The position numbers and the translations under genes were made by a program. Positions 1-7,721 of a DNA stretch of 36,071 bases are shown piece after piece; position 1 is the stretch's first letter; every line of letters starts with the position of its first letter. The stretch comes from Egibacteraceae bacterium (lineage in GTDB: Bacteria; Actinomycetota; Nitriliruptoria; Euzebyales; Egibacteraceae): the NCBI GenBank assembly GCA_035540635.1, contig DATLGH010000061.1:1-36071 (forward strand), given 5' to 3'. A model generated the notes under the pieces. It was not told the DNA's origin. It saw only the letters and a program-made list of their open reading frames with translations, and searched no databases.

Positions 1-943
1 GCGGAGGGGGCGGCGCGGCGGCGACCGCGGCGACGGCCAGGGCGGCGGCGAGGTCGACCCGGCCCGCCGACCCGGGCATGGGCCGGGCGGTGGACAGCAG
101 CCGCTCGCGCACCTGCCCCGGCGGGACCTGCGCCGCGCGCAGCATCGCGGCGCCGGCGGAGACGATGGGGGTGGCGAAGGACGTGCCGTCGGCGCGGGCG
201 TACCCGTGGCCGGTGTGGGTGGAGATGATGTCCACACCGGGCGCGAACAAGGTCCGCGCGTCGCGGTTGGAGTGCCGCCACACCGCGTCGCCGCGGTCGC
301 TCGCGCCCACGACGATCACCGGCACCGACGGCGCGTAGGGGGTCGAGCCGCGTCCCTCGTTGCCGGAGGCGGCCACGACGACCGCCCCGGCGGCGTGCGC
401 CTCGGTGATGGCCGCCTCGACGTCACTGCCGATGATCCCGCTCGCGTTCGGGACGAGCCCGGGCGCCTCGGCGAGGCTGAGGTTGATGACCTGCGCGCCG
501 TTGCGGGCCGCCCAGCGGATGCCCTCGGCGACGTCGGCGGAGTTGCCCGTGCCGCCCGCGTCGAGCACCCGCACCGGCATGATCCGCGCTCCCGGGGCGA
601 CGCCGGTCCCGCCCACGCCGTTGCCGGCGATCGCGGCGATGACCCCGGCGACGAGGGTGCCGTGGCCGTTGGGGTCCTCGGGAGGCGTCCCCCGCTCGAC
701 GAGGTCGATGCCGGGAGCGATGCGCCCCGCGAGGTCGGGATGGGTCGCGTCGACGCCCGTGTCGACCACCGCCACGACCACGCCCGCGCCCTGGTTGCTC
801 GCCCACGCGTCGAACACGCCGACCTGGGTGAGGTGCCACTGCTCGCCGACAAGGGGGTCCCCGGGAGGCGCCACCGCCGCCAGGGCGAGCGTGGACAGCA
901 GCACGAGGGCCCAGGTCAACACACGATGCATGCGGAGAAGCAT
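1..943 (-). CDS. Secreted subtilisin-like serine protease (S8), 3' end outside window
   Basis: An open minus-strand frame runs off the left edge. From the ATG at 943 it starts with a short basic stretch and a hydrophobic run (about residues 8-24), a signal peptide, so the enzyme is probably exported. The S8 triad is complete: Asp61 (VVDTGVD), His94 (NGHGTLVAG) and Ser255 (DGTSFATP), with oxyanion Asn195 (ASGNEG). There is no I9 inhibitor propeptide; only about 30 residues separate the signal from the catalytic domain, as in thermitase-like or mycosin-like members. The last visible residues are Ala/Pro-rich, perhaps a linker to a C-terminal membrane anchor beyond the window. A second ATG at 931 would still leave a signal peptide. 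No good ribosome-binding site is seen for either start. The gene is divergent from the radical SAM gene, with 90 bases between. The substrate is unknown. Confidence 0.9.
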   Translation of the reverse strand, partial: MLLRMHRVLTWALVLLSTLALAAVAPPGDPLVGEQWHLTQVGVFDAWASNQGAGVVVAVVDTGVDATHPDLAGRIAPGIDLVERGTPPEDPNGHGTLVAGVIAAIAGNGVGGTGVAPGARIMPVRVLDAGGTGNSADVAEGIRWAARNGAQVINLSLAEAPGLVPNASGIIGSDVEAAITEAHAAGAVVVAASGNEGRGSTPYAPSVPVIVVGASDRGDAVWRHSNRDARTLFAPGVDIISTHTGHGYARADGTSFATPIVSAGAAMLRAAQVPPGQVRERLLSTARPMPGSAGRVDLAAALAVAAVAAAPPPP

Positions 944-1005
944 GACAGTACGGCGCGCGGCTCGCACCTGTGCGCAGGCAAAACCCCTGCCGACCGGGAA
1001 GGGTG

Positions 1006-1035
1006 TTGACGCTGCGCCGGGTGCGGGGGGATCAT
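1006..1035 (+). promoter_or_regulatory. Possible promoter of the radical SAM gene
   Basis: TTGACG (1006-1011) and GATCAT (1030-1035) are separated by 18 bases. The -35 box is close to consensus and the -10 matches at four of six positions. If real, transcription would begin near 1042, which would exclude the ATG at 1034 and favour the GTG at 1070. Confidence 0.3.
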
Positions 1036-2605
1036 GGCCCCGGTCGCGTGGGGGTGGGCAGGGAGGCTCGTGGAGACGGCAGGGCCGCATCGACGCAACC
1101 CGGTCACGCCGCGGCAACGCGCCCGCGACTGGTCGGGGGACCGGCCGCTGCTGCACCTCGTGTTCCCGCGTTGGCAGCCGCTCGGGCTGCACCGCGTCTG
1201 GGGTCATCGCATGCCGCCCATGGCGCTGCTCGTCCTCGCCGCGGTGGCGCGCCGCAGCGGGTGGCGGGTCCGCCTCGTGGACCGCAACGTCAAGGGTCAT
1301 GCCACCGAGTCGGGCGACGAGCGCCCGGACCTCGCCGCAATCACCGTGTGGACGCCGCTAGCCGGGGACGCCTACCGCATCGCCGACGCGTACCGGCGGC
1401 GGGGCGTCCCCGTGGTCCTCGGCGGGGTGCACCCGTCTCTTCTGCCGACGGAGGCCCTCCGGCACGCCGACGCGGTCGTGTCGGGCGAGGCCGAGTCGGT
1501 CCTGCCCACGGTGCTCGCCGACGCGGCGGCCGGTCGCCTGGGTCGCCTCTACCAGGGCACGTGGGGTTCGATGGACGACACCCCGACGGTCCACGAGTGG
1601 GCCGACCTCCTGCGGGCCTGGCCGATCAGCCGCTACGTGCCCCTCAACACGCTGCAGACGACGCGGGGCTGCCGCTTCAACTGCGACTTCTGCTCGGTGA
1701 TCCGCATCAACGGTCAGGCGTCGCGCCACCGCGATCCCGATGTCGTCGTCGATGAGCTTCGGGTGCTGAAGCGGGTCGGTCAGCGCGTCGGTGACTTCAC
1801 CTACGTGTTCTTCCTCGACGACGACCTCGCCGCCGACCGAGCCTACATGGGCGAGCTCTGCGAGGCGATCCTGCGCTCGGGCGTGCGGGTGACGTGGGGA
1901 ACGCAGGGGTCGCTCGTCGTGGCCCGCGACGAGGAGCTGCTCGACCTCGCCGCGCGCAGCGGCATGCGTGCGTTGTTCACCGGCTTCGAGAGCGTCTCCC
2001 CCGGCAGCCTCCGCGAGGCGAAGAAGCAGCGCAACCGTCCCGGGGAGTACGGCGAGCTCGTCACCCGCCTGCACCGTCGCGGGATCGGGGTCGAGGGCGG
2101 GTTCATCTTCGGCTTCGACCACGACCCTCCGACGGTGTTCACCGAGACCGCCGAGCTCGCCGACCGCATCGGCGTCGACGCCGCGCACTTCTCGCTGCTC
2201 ACGCCCTACCCCGGGACGCACACGTTCGCCCGGTTCCTCGCCGAAGACCGCATCACCAGCTTCGACTGGTCGTGCTACGACCTCTACCACGCGGTCATCA
2301 CCCCCGCCCGGATGAGCCGCGAGCAGCTCGAGCAGGGGCTGTGGACGGCGTACCGCGTGTTCTACTCCGGTCGGCGCAGCGTCCGCAGGCTCGCCCGCGA
2401 GCTGCCGCGACGGGCACCCTCGTTAACGCTGTTCGCCGGGCTCACACTCGCCGACTACGCCCGCCACTACCGGCGCTCCACTCCCCCGCCCCCGGCGCGT
2501 GCGCACCCCACCGCACCCGAGGACGTCGCCCGCCTCGCCGCCGTGAGCGCCGCCCCGGCGCGCGAGACCCTGACGCTCGCCTACCGCGACGCGACAGAGC
2601 CCTGA
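1034..2605 (+). CDS. B12-binding-domain radical SAM protein
   Basis: The 523-residue frame has an N-terminal Rossmann-like cobalamin-binding domain (about residues 40-175, with GGVHPSLLP and SGEAE) followed by a radical SAM barrel. The 4Fe-4S ligands are Cys213, Cys217 and Cys220 (RGCRFNCDFC). Downstream, FFLDDDL, FTGFES, GGFIFGFDHD and TPYPGT are typical of the large B12/radical SAM class that includes the hopanoid and bacteriochlorophyll enzymes HpnP and BchE. Such enzymes methylate or rearrange unreactive carbons, often in lipids. The exact substrate cannot be read. The canonical DxHxxG cobalamin motif is not evident, as in many of this class. The start is uncertain: ATG 1034 has a G-rich stretch just upstream, while in-frame GTG 1070 follows GGGAGG only three bases away. 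It converges on proB with 22 bases between. Confidence 0.85.
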   Translation: MAPVAWGWAGRLVETAGPHRRNPVTPRQRARDWSGDRPLLHLVFPRWQPLGLHRVWGHRMPPMALLVLAAVARRSGWRVRLVDRNVKGHATESGDERPDLAAITVWTPLAGDAYRIADAYRRRGVPVVLGGVHPSLLPTEALRHADAVVSGEAESVLPTVLADAAAGRLGRLYQGTWGSMDDTPTVHEWADLLRAWPISRYVPLNTLQTTRGCRFNCDFCSVIRINGQASRHRDPDVVVDELRVLKRVGQRVGDFTYVFFLDDDLAADRAYMGELCEAILRSGVRVTWGTQGSLVVARDEELLDLAARSGMRALFTGFESVSPGSLREAKKQRNRPGEYGELVTRLHRRGIGVEGGFIFGFDHDPPTVFTETAELADRIGVDAAHFSLLTPYPGTHTFARFLAEDRITSFDWSCYDLYHAVITPARMSREQLEQGLWTAYRVFYSGRRSVRRLARELPRRAPSLTLFAGLTLADYARHYRRSTPPPPARAHPTAPEDVARLAAVSAAPARETLTLAYRDATEP

Positions 2606-2627
2606 GCGCTGTCGGGGACCGGGGTCG

Positions 2628-3752
2628 TCAGACGACGACGACGAGCGAGTCGCGGTGGATGAGCGCGCGGGCGTACGCGGCCCCGAGCTCGGCGGTGACT
2701 GCCGCGGTCGAGCGCCCGAGGAGGCGCTCGACGTCCGCGCGGCCGTAGCTCACGAGCCCACGGGCGACCACCCGCCGGTCGGGGCCGACGACGTCGACGG
2801 GATCGCCGGGGGCGAAGTCGCCGTCGGCGGCGACGACGCCGGCGGCGAGCAGGGACTTGTTGCCGTCGACGAGCGCCTTCACCGCGCCCTCGTCGACGAC
2901 CACCGACCCTTGGGGCGCGGTCGCGAACGCGATCCACAGCTTGCGGCTCTCGGGCCGGCGCGAGCTCGGCGGGAACCACGTGCCGACATGCGCGCCGGCG
3001 ACGACCTCGCGCACGACGCCGGGGCGCCGCGCGTTCGCGATGACCGCGTGCGCGGCGCTGAACGTCGCGATGCGCACCGCCTCGAGCTTGCTCGCCATCC
3101 CGCCGCTGCCGACGTCGGAGCCCGTACCGCCGAACAGCCGCGGGTCGAGCGACGACAGGTCGTCGACGCGGCCGAGGACCGGCAGGTCCGCGACCTCGGA
3201 CGGGTCCCCGTCGAGCAACCCGTCGACGTCGGAGAGCAGCACGAGCACGTCCGCGCCGAGCATGCTCGCAGCGAGCGCGGCGAGGCGGTCGTTGTCGCCG
3301 AAGCGCAGCTCGTCGGTGGCCACGGTGTCGTTCTCGTTCACGATCGGCACCGCCCCGAGCTCGAGGAGCTTCTCGAACGTCTGGCGGGCGTTGAGGTAGC
3401 GCGCGCGCTGGACGATGTCGCCGGGGGTGAGCAGCACCTGCCCGCAGACCATGCCGTGCACGGCGAAGGACTGCTGGTAGGTGTGCACGAGGATGCCCTG
3501 CCCGACGCTCGCCGCGGCCTGCAGCCCGGGAAGGTCGGTCGGCCGGCGCAGCAACCCGAGGGGGCGCAGGCCGGCCGCGACCGCCCCGCTCGACACGAGC
3601 ACCACCTCGGTGCCCTTGCCGCTCACGGCGACGATCTGGGCGACGAGGTCGGCGACGAGGTCGCGGTCGAGCCCCCCGGCGCGGTCCCGCAGGCTCGAGG
3701 AGCCGACCTTGACGACGACGCGGTCCGGTCGGGGGAAGCGGGGCCCGGTCAC
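2628..3752 (-). CDS. proB: Glutamate 5-kinase
   Basis: ProB phosphorylates L-glutamate to gamma-glutamyl phosphate, the first step of proline synthesis, in the cytosol. The 374-residue protein has an N-terminal amino-acid-kinase fold (VVVKVGSSSL near the start, then SSGAVAAG, NENDTVA and GGTGSDVGSGGM) and a C-terminal PUA domain of about 80 residues, the usual length and layout. The start is the GTG at 3752, which overlaps the obg stop in GTGA, so the two are probably translationally coupled. The frame is open further upstream, but that part is the other strand phase of obg. The usual next gene, proA, does not follow; the next gene is the convergent radical SAM gene. Confidence 0.95.
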   Translation of the reverse strand: MTGPRFPRPDRVVVKVGSSSLRDRAGGLDRDLVADLVAQIVAVSGKGTEVVLVSSGAVAAGLRPLGLLRRPTDLPGLQAAASVGQGILVHTYQQSFAVHGMVCGQVLLTPGDIVQRARYLNARQTFEKLLELGAVPIVNENDTVATDELRFGDNDRLAALAASMLGADVLVLLSDVDGLLDGDPSEVADLPVLGRVDDLSSLDPRLFGGTGSDVGSGGMASKLEAVRIATFSAAHAVIANARRPGVVREVVAGAHVGTWFPPSSRRPESRKLWIAFATAPQGSVVVDEGAVKALVDGNKSLLAAGVVAADGDFAPGDPVDVVGPDRRVVARGLVSYGRADVERLLGRSTAAVTAELGAAYARALIHRDSLVVVV

Positions 3753-5098
3753 GCGCCGGCCTCGCCGTCCGTGGCCTGCGGGGCCCCCGGAGGCTCGTCG
3801 GGTTCGGGCAGGTCGGGCTCGAAGGCGAACACCGCCCCGGCGATCTCCACGTCGTCGCCCCGCCTCGCCCCCGCCTGTGTCAGCGCGCGCTCGACCCCGG
3901 CCCGCACGAGCCTTCCCTGCAGGTGGCGGACCGCCTCGGGGTTGTCGAGGTCGGTCATGACCACCCAGCGCTCGACGCGCTCCCCGCTCACCCGGAAGCC
4001 GTCCCGGGTCCGTTCGACCGTGAAGCCCTCCCCCGCCCGCCGGCCGGCGGGCCGCAGCACCGGCCGGCCGGCCGGCGCACCCGGCCCGGCCTCCTGGCGC
4101 TCCGCCCGCGCGAGGCGCACGAGCGCGGCGAGACGGTGACGCAACGCGTCGAGGCCCTCGCCGGTCACGGCGCTGCCCGCGAGCACCTCCCAGCCGGCCG
4201 CCTCGAGGTCGGGCCGGACGATCTCTGCGGTGTCCCGGTCGGCGTCGACCTTGTTGAGCCACAAGAGCGCGGGCCGCTCCACGAGGTCTGGCTGGTACGC
4301 GGCCAGCTCGCCGACGATGGTCTCGAGGTCCTCGCGGGGGTCGCGCTGCTCGTAGCTCGCGCAGTCGAGGACGTGGACGAGCACGCCGGCGCGCTCGACG
4401 TGGCGGAGGAACTCGTGGCCGAGCCCCCGCCCCACGCTCGCACCCTCGACGAGCCCCGGCACGTCGGCGATGACGTAGTCGATCTCGTCGTCGTTGACGA
4501 CGCCGAGGTTGGGCGCGAGCGTCGTGAACGGGTAGTCGGCGATCTTCGGCTTGGCGGCGGACAGCCGGGCGATGAGCGAGGACTTGCCGGCGTTGGGGAA
4601 GCCGACGAGCGCGACGTCGGCGGCGAGCTTGAGCTCGAGTACGAGCCAGCGCTCCCCAGCCGGCTCGCCGAGCTCGTGGAAGCGCGGGCCCCGCCGCTGC
4701 GCGCTCTTGAAGGCGGCGTTGCCCCGGCCGCCCCGCCCCCCGGCCACCGCGACGACCTCGTCGCCGGGCCGCACGAGGTCACCGAGGAACGTCCCGTCGG
4801 CGTCGCGCACGACCGTGCCCACCGGCACGCGAAGGACGACGTCCTCGCCGTCGGCCCCTCGGCGCTGATCCCCCTCGCCGTGGCGGCCGTGGCCCGCCTT
4901 GCGGTGCGGGCGGTGGTGGTAGTCGACGAGGGTCGCCACGTCGAGGGAGGCCCGGAGCACCACCGACCCGCCGTGACCCCCGTCCCCGCCGTCGGGGCGC
5001 CCCTTCGGCTCGAAGGGCTGGCGGGCGAACGACGTCACCCCGTCCCCGCCCCGGCCCCCGGCGACGTGGATCTTGACCTGGTCGACGAACGCGCTCAT
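3749..5098 (-). CDS. obg: Obg-family GTPase (ribosome assembly / stringent response)
   Basis: Obg is an essential GTPase that binds the large ribosomal subunit and links ribosome assembly to growth control. The 449 residues show the Gly-rich Obg fold (FVDQVKIHVAGGRGGDG onward, residues 1-158), then the G domain with G1 GFPNAGKSS, switch residues FTTLAPN, G3 DVPGL and G4 NKVD, and a C-terminal OCT domain (about residues 345-425) ending in an acidic tail. The linker before OCT is encoded by the palindromic GGCC-rich run at 4036-4075. A TAGGCT box seven bases before the ATG suggests a leaderless start and a promoter independent of the metB-like gene, which ends 43 bases upstream. proB follows with a four-base overlap. 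Confidence 0.96.
   Translation of the reverse strand: MSAFVDQVKIHVAGGRGGDGVTSFARQPFEPKGRPDGGDGGHGGSVVLRASLDVATLVDYHHRPHRKAGHGRHGEGDQRRGADGEDVVLRVPVGTVVRDADGTFLGDLVRPGDEVVAVAGGRGGRGNAAFKSAQRRGPRFHELGEPAGERWLVLELKLAADVALVGFPNAGKSSLIARLSAAKPKIADYPFTTLAPNLGVVNDDEIDYVIADVPGLVEGASVGRGLGHEFLRHVERAGVLVHVLDCASYEQRDPREDLETIVGELAAYQPDLVERPALLWLNKVDADRDTAEIVRPDLEAAGWEVLAGSAVTGEGLDALRHRLAALVRLARAERQEAGPGAPAGRPVLRPAGRRAGEGFTVERTRDGFRVSGERVERWVVMTDLDNPEAVRHLQGRLVRAGVERALTQAGARRGDDVEIAGAVFAFEPDLPEPDEPPGAPQATDGEAGA
4036..4075. repeat. Two perfect GC palindromes inside obg
   Basis: CCCGCCGGCCGGCGGG (4036-4051) and four tandem CCGG units (4060-4075) are each perfectly self-complementary. They encode the Arg/Pro/Gly/Ala linker between the G and OCT domains of Obg. 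They may be only a by-product of linker composition in very GC-rich DNA, but both could fold in DNA or mRNA. Confidence 0.8.
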
Positions 5099-5105
5099 CG
5101 CCGCC

Positions 5106-5111
5106 AGCCTA
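5106..5111 (-). promoter_or_regulatory. Putative -10 box of obg (leaderless start)
   Basis: TAGGCT on the minus strand lies seven bases before the obg ATG at 5098. At that spacing the transcript would begin at or next to the start codon. No separate Shine-Dalgarno is present and no clear -35 is seen. Confidence 0.4.
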
Positions 5112-5141
5112 GTCCGGCGGGTAGCCCCCCCGGGGCGGGCG

Positions 5142-6284
5142 CTAGCCGAGTGCCTGCTCGACGTCGGCGACGAGATCCTCCGGGTCCTCGATCCCGACGG
5201 ACAGGCGCACGAGGTCGTCGGGGACGGCCACCGGTGAGTCGGCCGTTGACAGATGCGTCATCCGCCCGGGGTGCTCGACGAGCGACTCCACGCCCCCGAG
5301 GGACTCGGCGAGGGCGAACACCCGGAAGCGCGCGCAGGCCTTCACCGCGGCGTCGGCGTCGGCCATGCGGAACGACACCATCCCGCCGAAGTCGCGCATC
5401 TGCCGAGCGGCCGCAGCGTGGCCGGGGTGCCCGGGCAGGCCGGGGTAGAGCACGCTCGTCACGGACGGGTGCTCGACGAGGGCGTGGACGACGGCGCGCG
5501 CGCCGGCGCAGTGGGCGCGCATCCGCACCGCGAGCGTCTTCACGCCCCGCAGGGTGAGCCAGGCGTCCCACGGCCCCGGCACACCTCCGATGGCGTTCTG
5601 CAGGAACCCGATCCGCTCGGCGAGCGCGTCGTCGTCGAGCAGGACCGCGCCGCCGACGACGTCGCTGTGCCCCCCGAGGTACTTCGTCGTGGAGTGCACG
5701 ACGACGTCGGCGCCCAGACTGAGCGGCTGCTGGAGGTAGGGGGTGGCGAAGGTGTTGTCGACGACGACGAGGGCCCCCCGCTCGTGCGCGAACCCGGCGA
5801 GCTCGGCGATGTCGAAGACCGTGAGCAGCGGGTTGGTGGGGCTCTCGATCCAGAGCATCCGGGTCGTGTCGCGCCAGGCTGCGGCGACGGCGTGGAGGTC
5901 GCCGAGGTCGGCCGTGTCGAAGAACAGGCCCCAGGGCGCGTGGACCTTCGCGAACTGGCGGTAGGTGCCCCCGTAGACGTCGTCGGCGAGCACGACGTGG
6001 TCGCCGGGCGTGAGCGTGCGCAGGACCGCGTCGCTCGCCGCGAGACCGGAGGCGAACGCGTAGCCGTGCGCCGCTCGCTCCAGGGAGGCGAGCGCCGCCT
6101 GCAGCGCGTCGCGGGTCGGGTTGCCGCTGCGGGCGTACTCGTAGCCGGAGTGTCGGCCGACCTCGGCCTGCACGAACGTGGACGTCTGGTAGACCGGGAC
6201 GGCGACCGCCCCGGTCAGCGGGTCGGGGTCCTGGCCGGCGTGGATCGCCCGCGTCGAGAACCCCGCGTCGTCCCAGGCGCTCAT
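5142..6284 (-). CDS. Cystathionine gamma-synthase/lyase family PLP enzyme
   Basis: This 380-residue protein is a Cys/Met-metabolism PLP enzyme of fold type I. The PLP lysine is Lys201 in HSTTKYLGGHSDV. YEYARSGNPT, GGTYR, WIESPTNP and VVDNTFATP are the family blocks around PLP and substrate. It either makes cystathionine from activated homoserine (metB) or cleaves cystathionine to cysteine (gamma-lyase). Next to a cystathionine beta-synthase, the lyase role, completing homocysteine-to-cysteine conversion, is attractive but cannot be decided by sequence reading. The ATG at 6284 overlaps the upstream stop in ATGA, so the pair is one translationally coupled unit. Longer in-frame extensions upstream lie inside that gene and are not used. 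Confidence 0.92.
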   Translation of the reverse strand: MSAWDDAGFSTRAIHAGQDPDPLTGAVAVPVYQTSTFVQAEVGRHSGYEYARSGNPTRDALQAALASLERAAHGYAFASGLAASDAVLRTLTPGDHVVLADDVYGGTYRQFAKVHAPWGLFFDTADLGDLHAVAAAWRDTTRMLWIESPTNPLLTVFDIAELAGFAHERGALVVVDNTFATPYLQQPLSLGADVVVHSTTKYLGGHSDVVGGAVLLDDDALAERIGFLQNAIGGVPGPWDAWLTLRGVKTLAVRMRAHCAGARAVVHALVEHPSVTSVLYPGLPGHPGHAAAARQMRDFGGMVSFRMADADAAVKACARFRVFALAESLGGVESLVEHPGRMTHLSTADSPVAVPDDLVRLSVGIEDPEDLVADVEQALG

Positions 6285-7657
6285 GTCCGCTCGCTGTTCA
6301 TCAGGAAGTCTAGGACGTCGGCGCGGGTGAGCACCCCGACAGGCAGCGGGCCCTCGCAGACGAGCACCGCCGGGGCGCGGGCCGTCAGCACCGCCATCGC
6401 GTGGTCGACGGTGTCGCGGGAGTCGATCATGGGCAGCGGGTCGTCCATCACCTCGCCGACGGTCTTCTCGAGCACGCTCGTGTCCCGGTAGGCGCGGTCG
6501 AGCAGGCCGCGCTCGGCGATGCTGCCGAGCACGTCGTCGCGTGACTCCAGCCGGTCGCGCTTGACGACCGGCATTTGGCTCACGCCGTAGCGGTGCAGGG
6601 TGGCGATCGCCTCGCGGACCGACTCGTCGGGGTGGACGTGGACGATGGCGGGCAGATCCCCGGTGCGTGCGGCGACGACCTCGGCGACCCGCGCGGCGGC
6701 GCCGCGCTTGTCGACGAAGCCGTTGGCGGCCATCCACTCGTCGTTGAAGACCTTCGACAGGTAGTTGCGCCCGCTGTCGGGCAGCAGCACGACGATCGTC
6801 GCGTCCTCGGGGTAGCCGGCCGCCACCTGCAGCGCCGCCCACGCCGCGAGGCCGCCGGACCCGCCGACGAGCATGCCTTCCTCGCGTGCGAGCCGGCGGG
6901 CGGTGACGAACGAGTCCCGGTCGGTCACGGTGACGTAGCGGTCGACGACGTCAGGGTCGAAGGTGCCGGGGATGAAGTCCTCGCCGACCCCCTCGACGAG
7001 GTAGGGCCGGGCCTCGTCACCCGAGTACAGCGACCCCTCGGGGTCGGCGCCGACCACGACGAGGTCGGGGTTGCGCTCCTTGAGGTAGCGCCCCGCCCCG
7101 CTGATCGTGCCGCCCGTGCCGACGCCGGCGACGAACACCTCGATCCTGCCGCCGGTCTGCTGCCAGAGCTCCGGCCCGGTCGAGCGGTAGTGGGCCTCGG
7201 GGTTCGCCGGGTTCCAGTACTGGTTGGGCTGGAAACCCCCGGGGATCTCCTCGGCGAGACGGTCGGCGGTCCGGTAGTAGCTGCGCGGGTCGTCGGGCTC
7301 GACCGCGGTCGGGCACACGACGACCTCGGCGCCGTAGGCGCGCAGGAGGTTGATCTTCTCCTGGCTCATCTTGTCGGGCATGACGAACACGCAGCGGTAA
7401 CCCCGCCGGGCGGCGACGATCGCAAGACCCGCACCGGTGTTGCCGCTCGTCGGCTCGACGATCGTCCCGCCGGGCCGCAGGTGACCCGCGCGCTCAGCGG
7501 CCTCGATCATCGCGAGGCCGATGCGGTCCTTGACGCTGCCGCCGGGGTTCAGGTACTCGACCTTGGCCACGAGCGTCGGCGACACACCGGCGCTGAACCG
7601 CGGCATGCGGACCAGGGGGGTGTCCCCGACGAGGTCCACGAGCGAGTCGACGATCAT
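6281..7657 (-). CDS. Cystathionine beta-synthase
   Basis: The enzyme condenses homocysteine with serine to cystathionine (PLP, fold type II). The 458 residues contain PLP Lys43 (NPGGSVKDR), the cofactor loop PTSGNTGAGLA and the phosphate-binding GVGTGGT. Two CBS domains (about residues 335-455) form a C-terminal regulatory module, giving the length and layout of full cystathionine beta-synthase rather than of a plain cysteine synthase. AGGGGAG three bases before the ATG at 7657 is the ribosome-binding site. A TACGCT box at 7686-7691 may supply a promoter in the 64-base gap behind it. It is coupled to the gamma-synthase/lyase gene downstream. Confidence 0.93.
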   Translation of the reverse strand: MIVDSLVDLVGDTPLVRMPRFSAGVSPTLVAKVEYLNPGGSVKDRIGLAMIEAAERAGHLRPGGTIVEPTSGNTGAGLAIVAARRGYRCVFVMPDKMSQEKINLLRAYGAEVVVCPTAVEPDDPRSYYRTADRLAEEIPGGFQPNQYWNPANPEAHYRSTGPELWQQTGGRIEVFVAGVGTGGTISGAGRYLKERNPDLVVVGADPEGSLYSGDEARPYLVEGVGEDFIPGTFDPDVVDRYVTVTDRDSFVTARRLAREEGMLVGGSGGLAAWAALQVAAGYPEDATIVVLLPDSGRNYLSKVFNDEWMAANGFVDKRGAAARVAEVVAARTGDLPAIVHVHPDESVREAIATLHRYGVSQMPVVKRDRLESRDDVLGSIAERGLLDRAYRDTSVLEKTVGEVMDDPLPMIDSRDTVDHAMAVLTARAPAVLVCEGPLPVGVLTRADVLDFLMNSERT

Positions 7658-7685
7658 GCGCTCCCCTCGGGCTCGGTGTGGGCGC

Positions 7686-7691
7686 AGCGTA
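7686..7691 (-). promoter_or_regulatory. Possible -10 box for the transsulfuration pair
   Basis: TACGCT on the minus strand lies 28 bases before the cystathionine beta-synthase ATG, resembling the TACACT of the rplU promoter. No convincing -35 is seen. It would place AGGGGAG in a short leader. Confidence 0.3.
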
Positions 7692-7721
7692 GCCGAAGGG
7701 CCGCCGCACCCGCTGCGGGCC

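Noticed and set aside
206-1009. Long plus-strand frames opposite the S8 protease
   Set aside because: They are Arg/Ala/Gly-rich shadows of a gene whose minus-strand frame carries a full catalytic triad.
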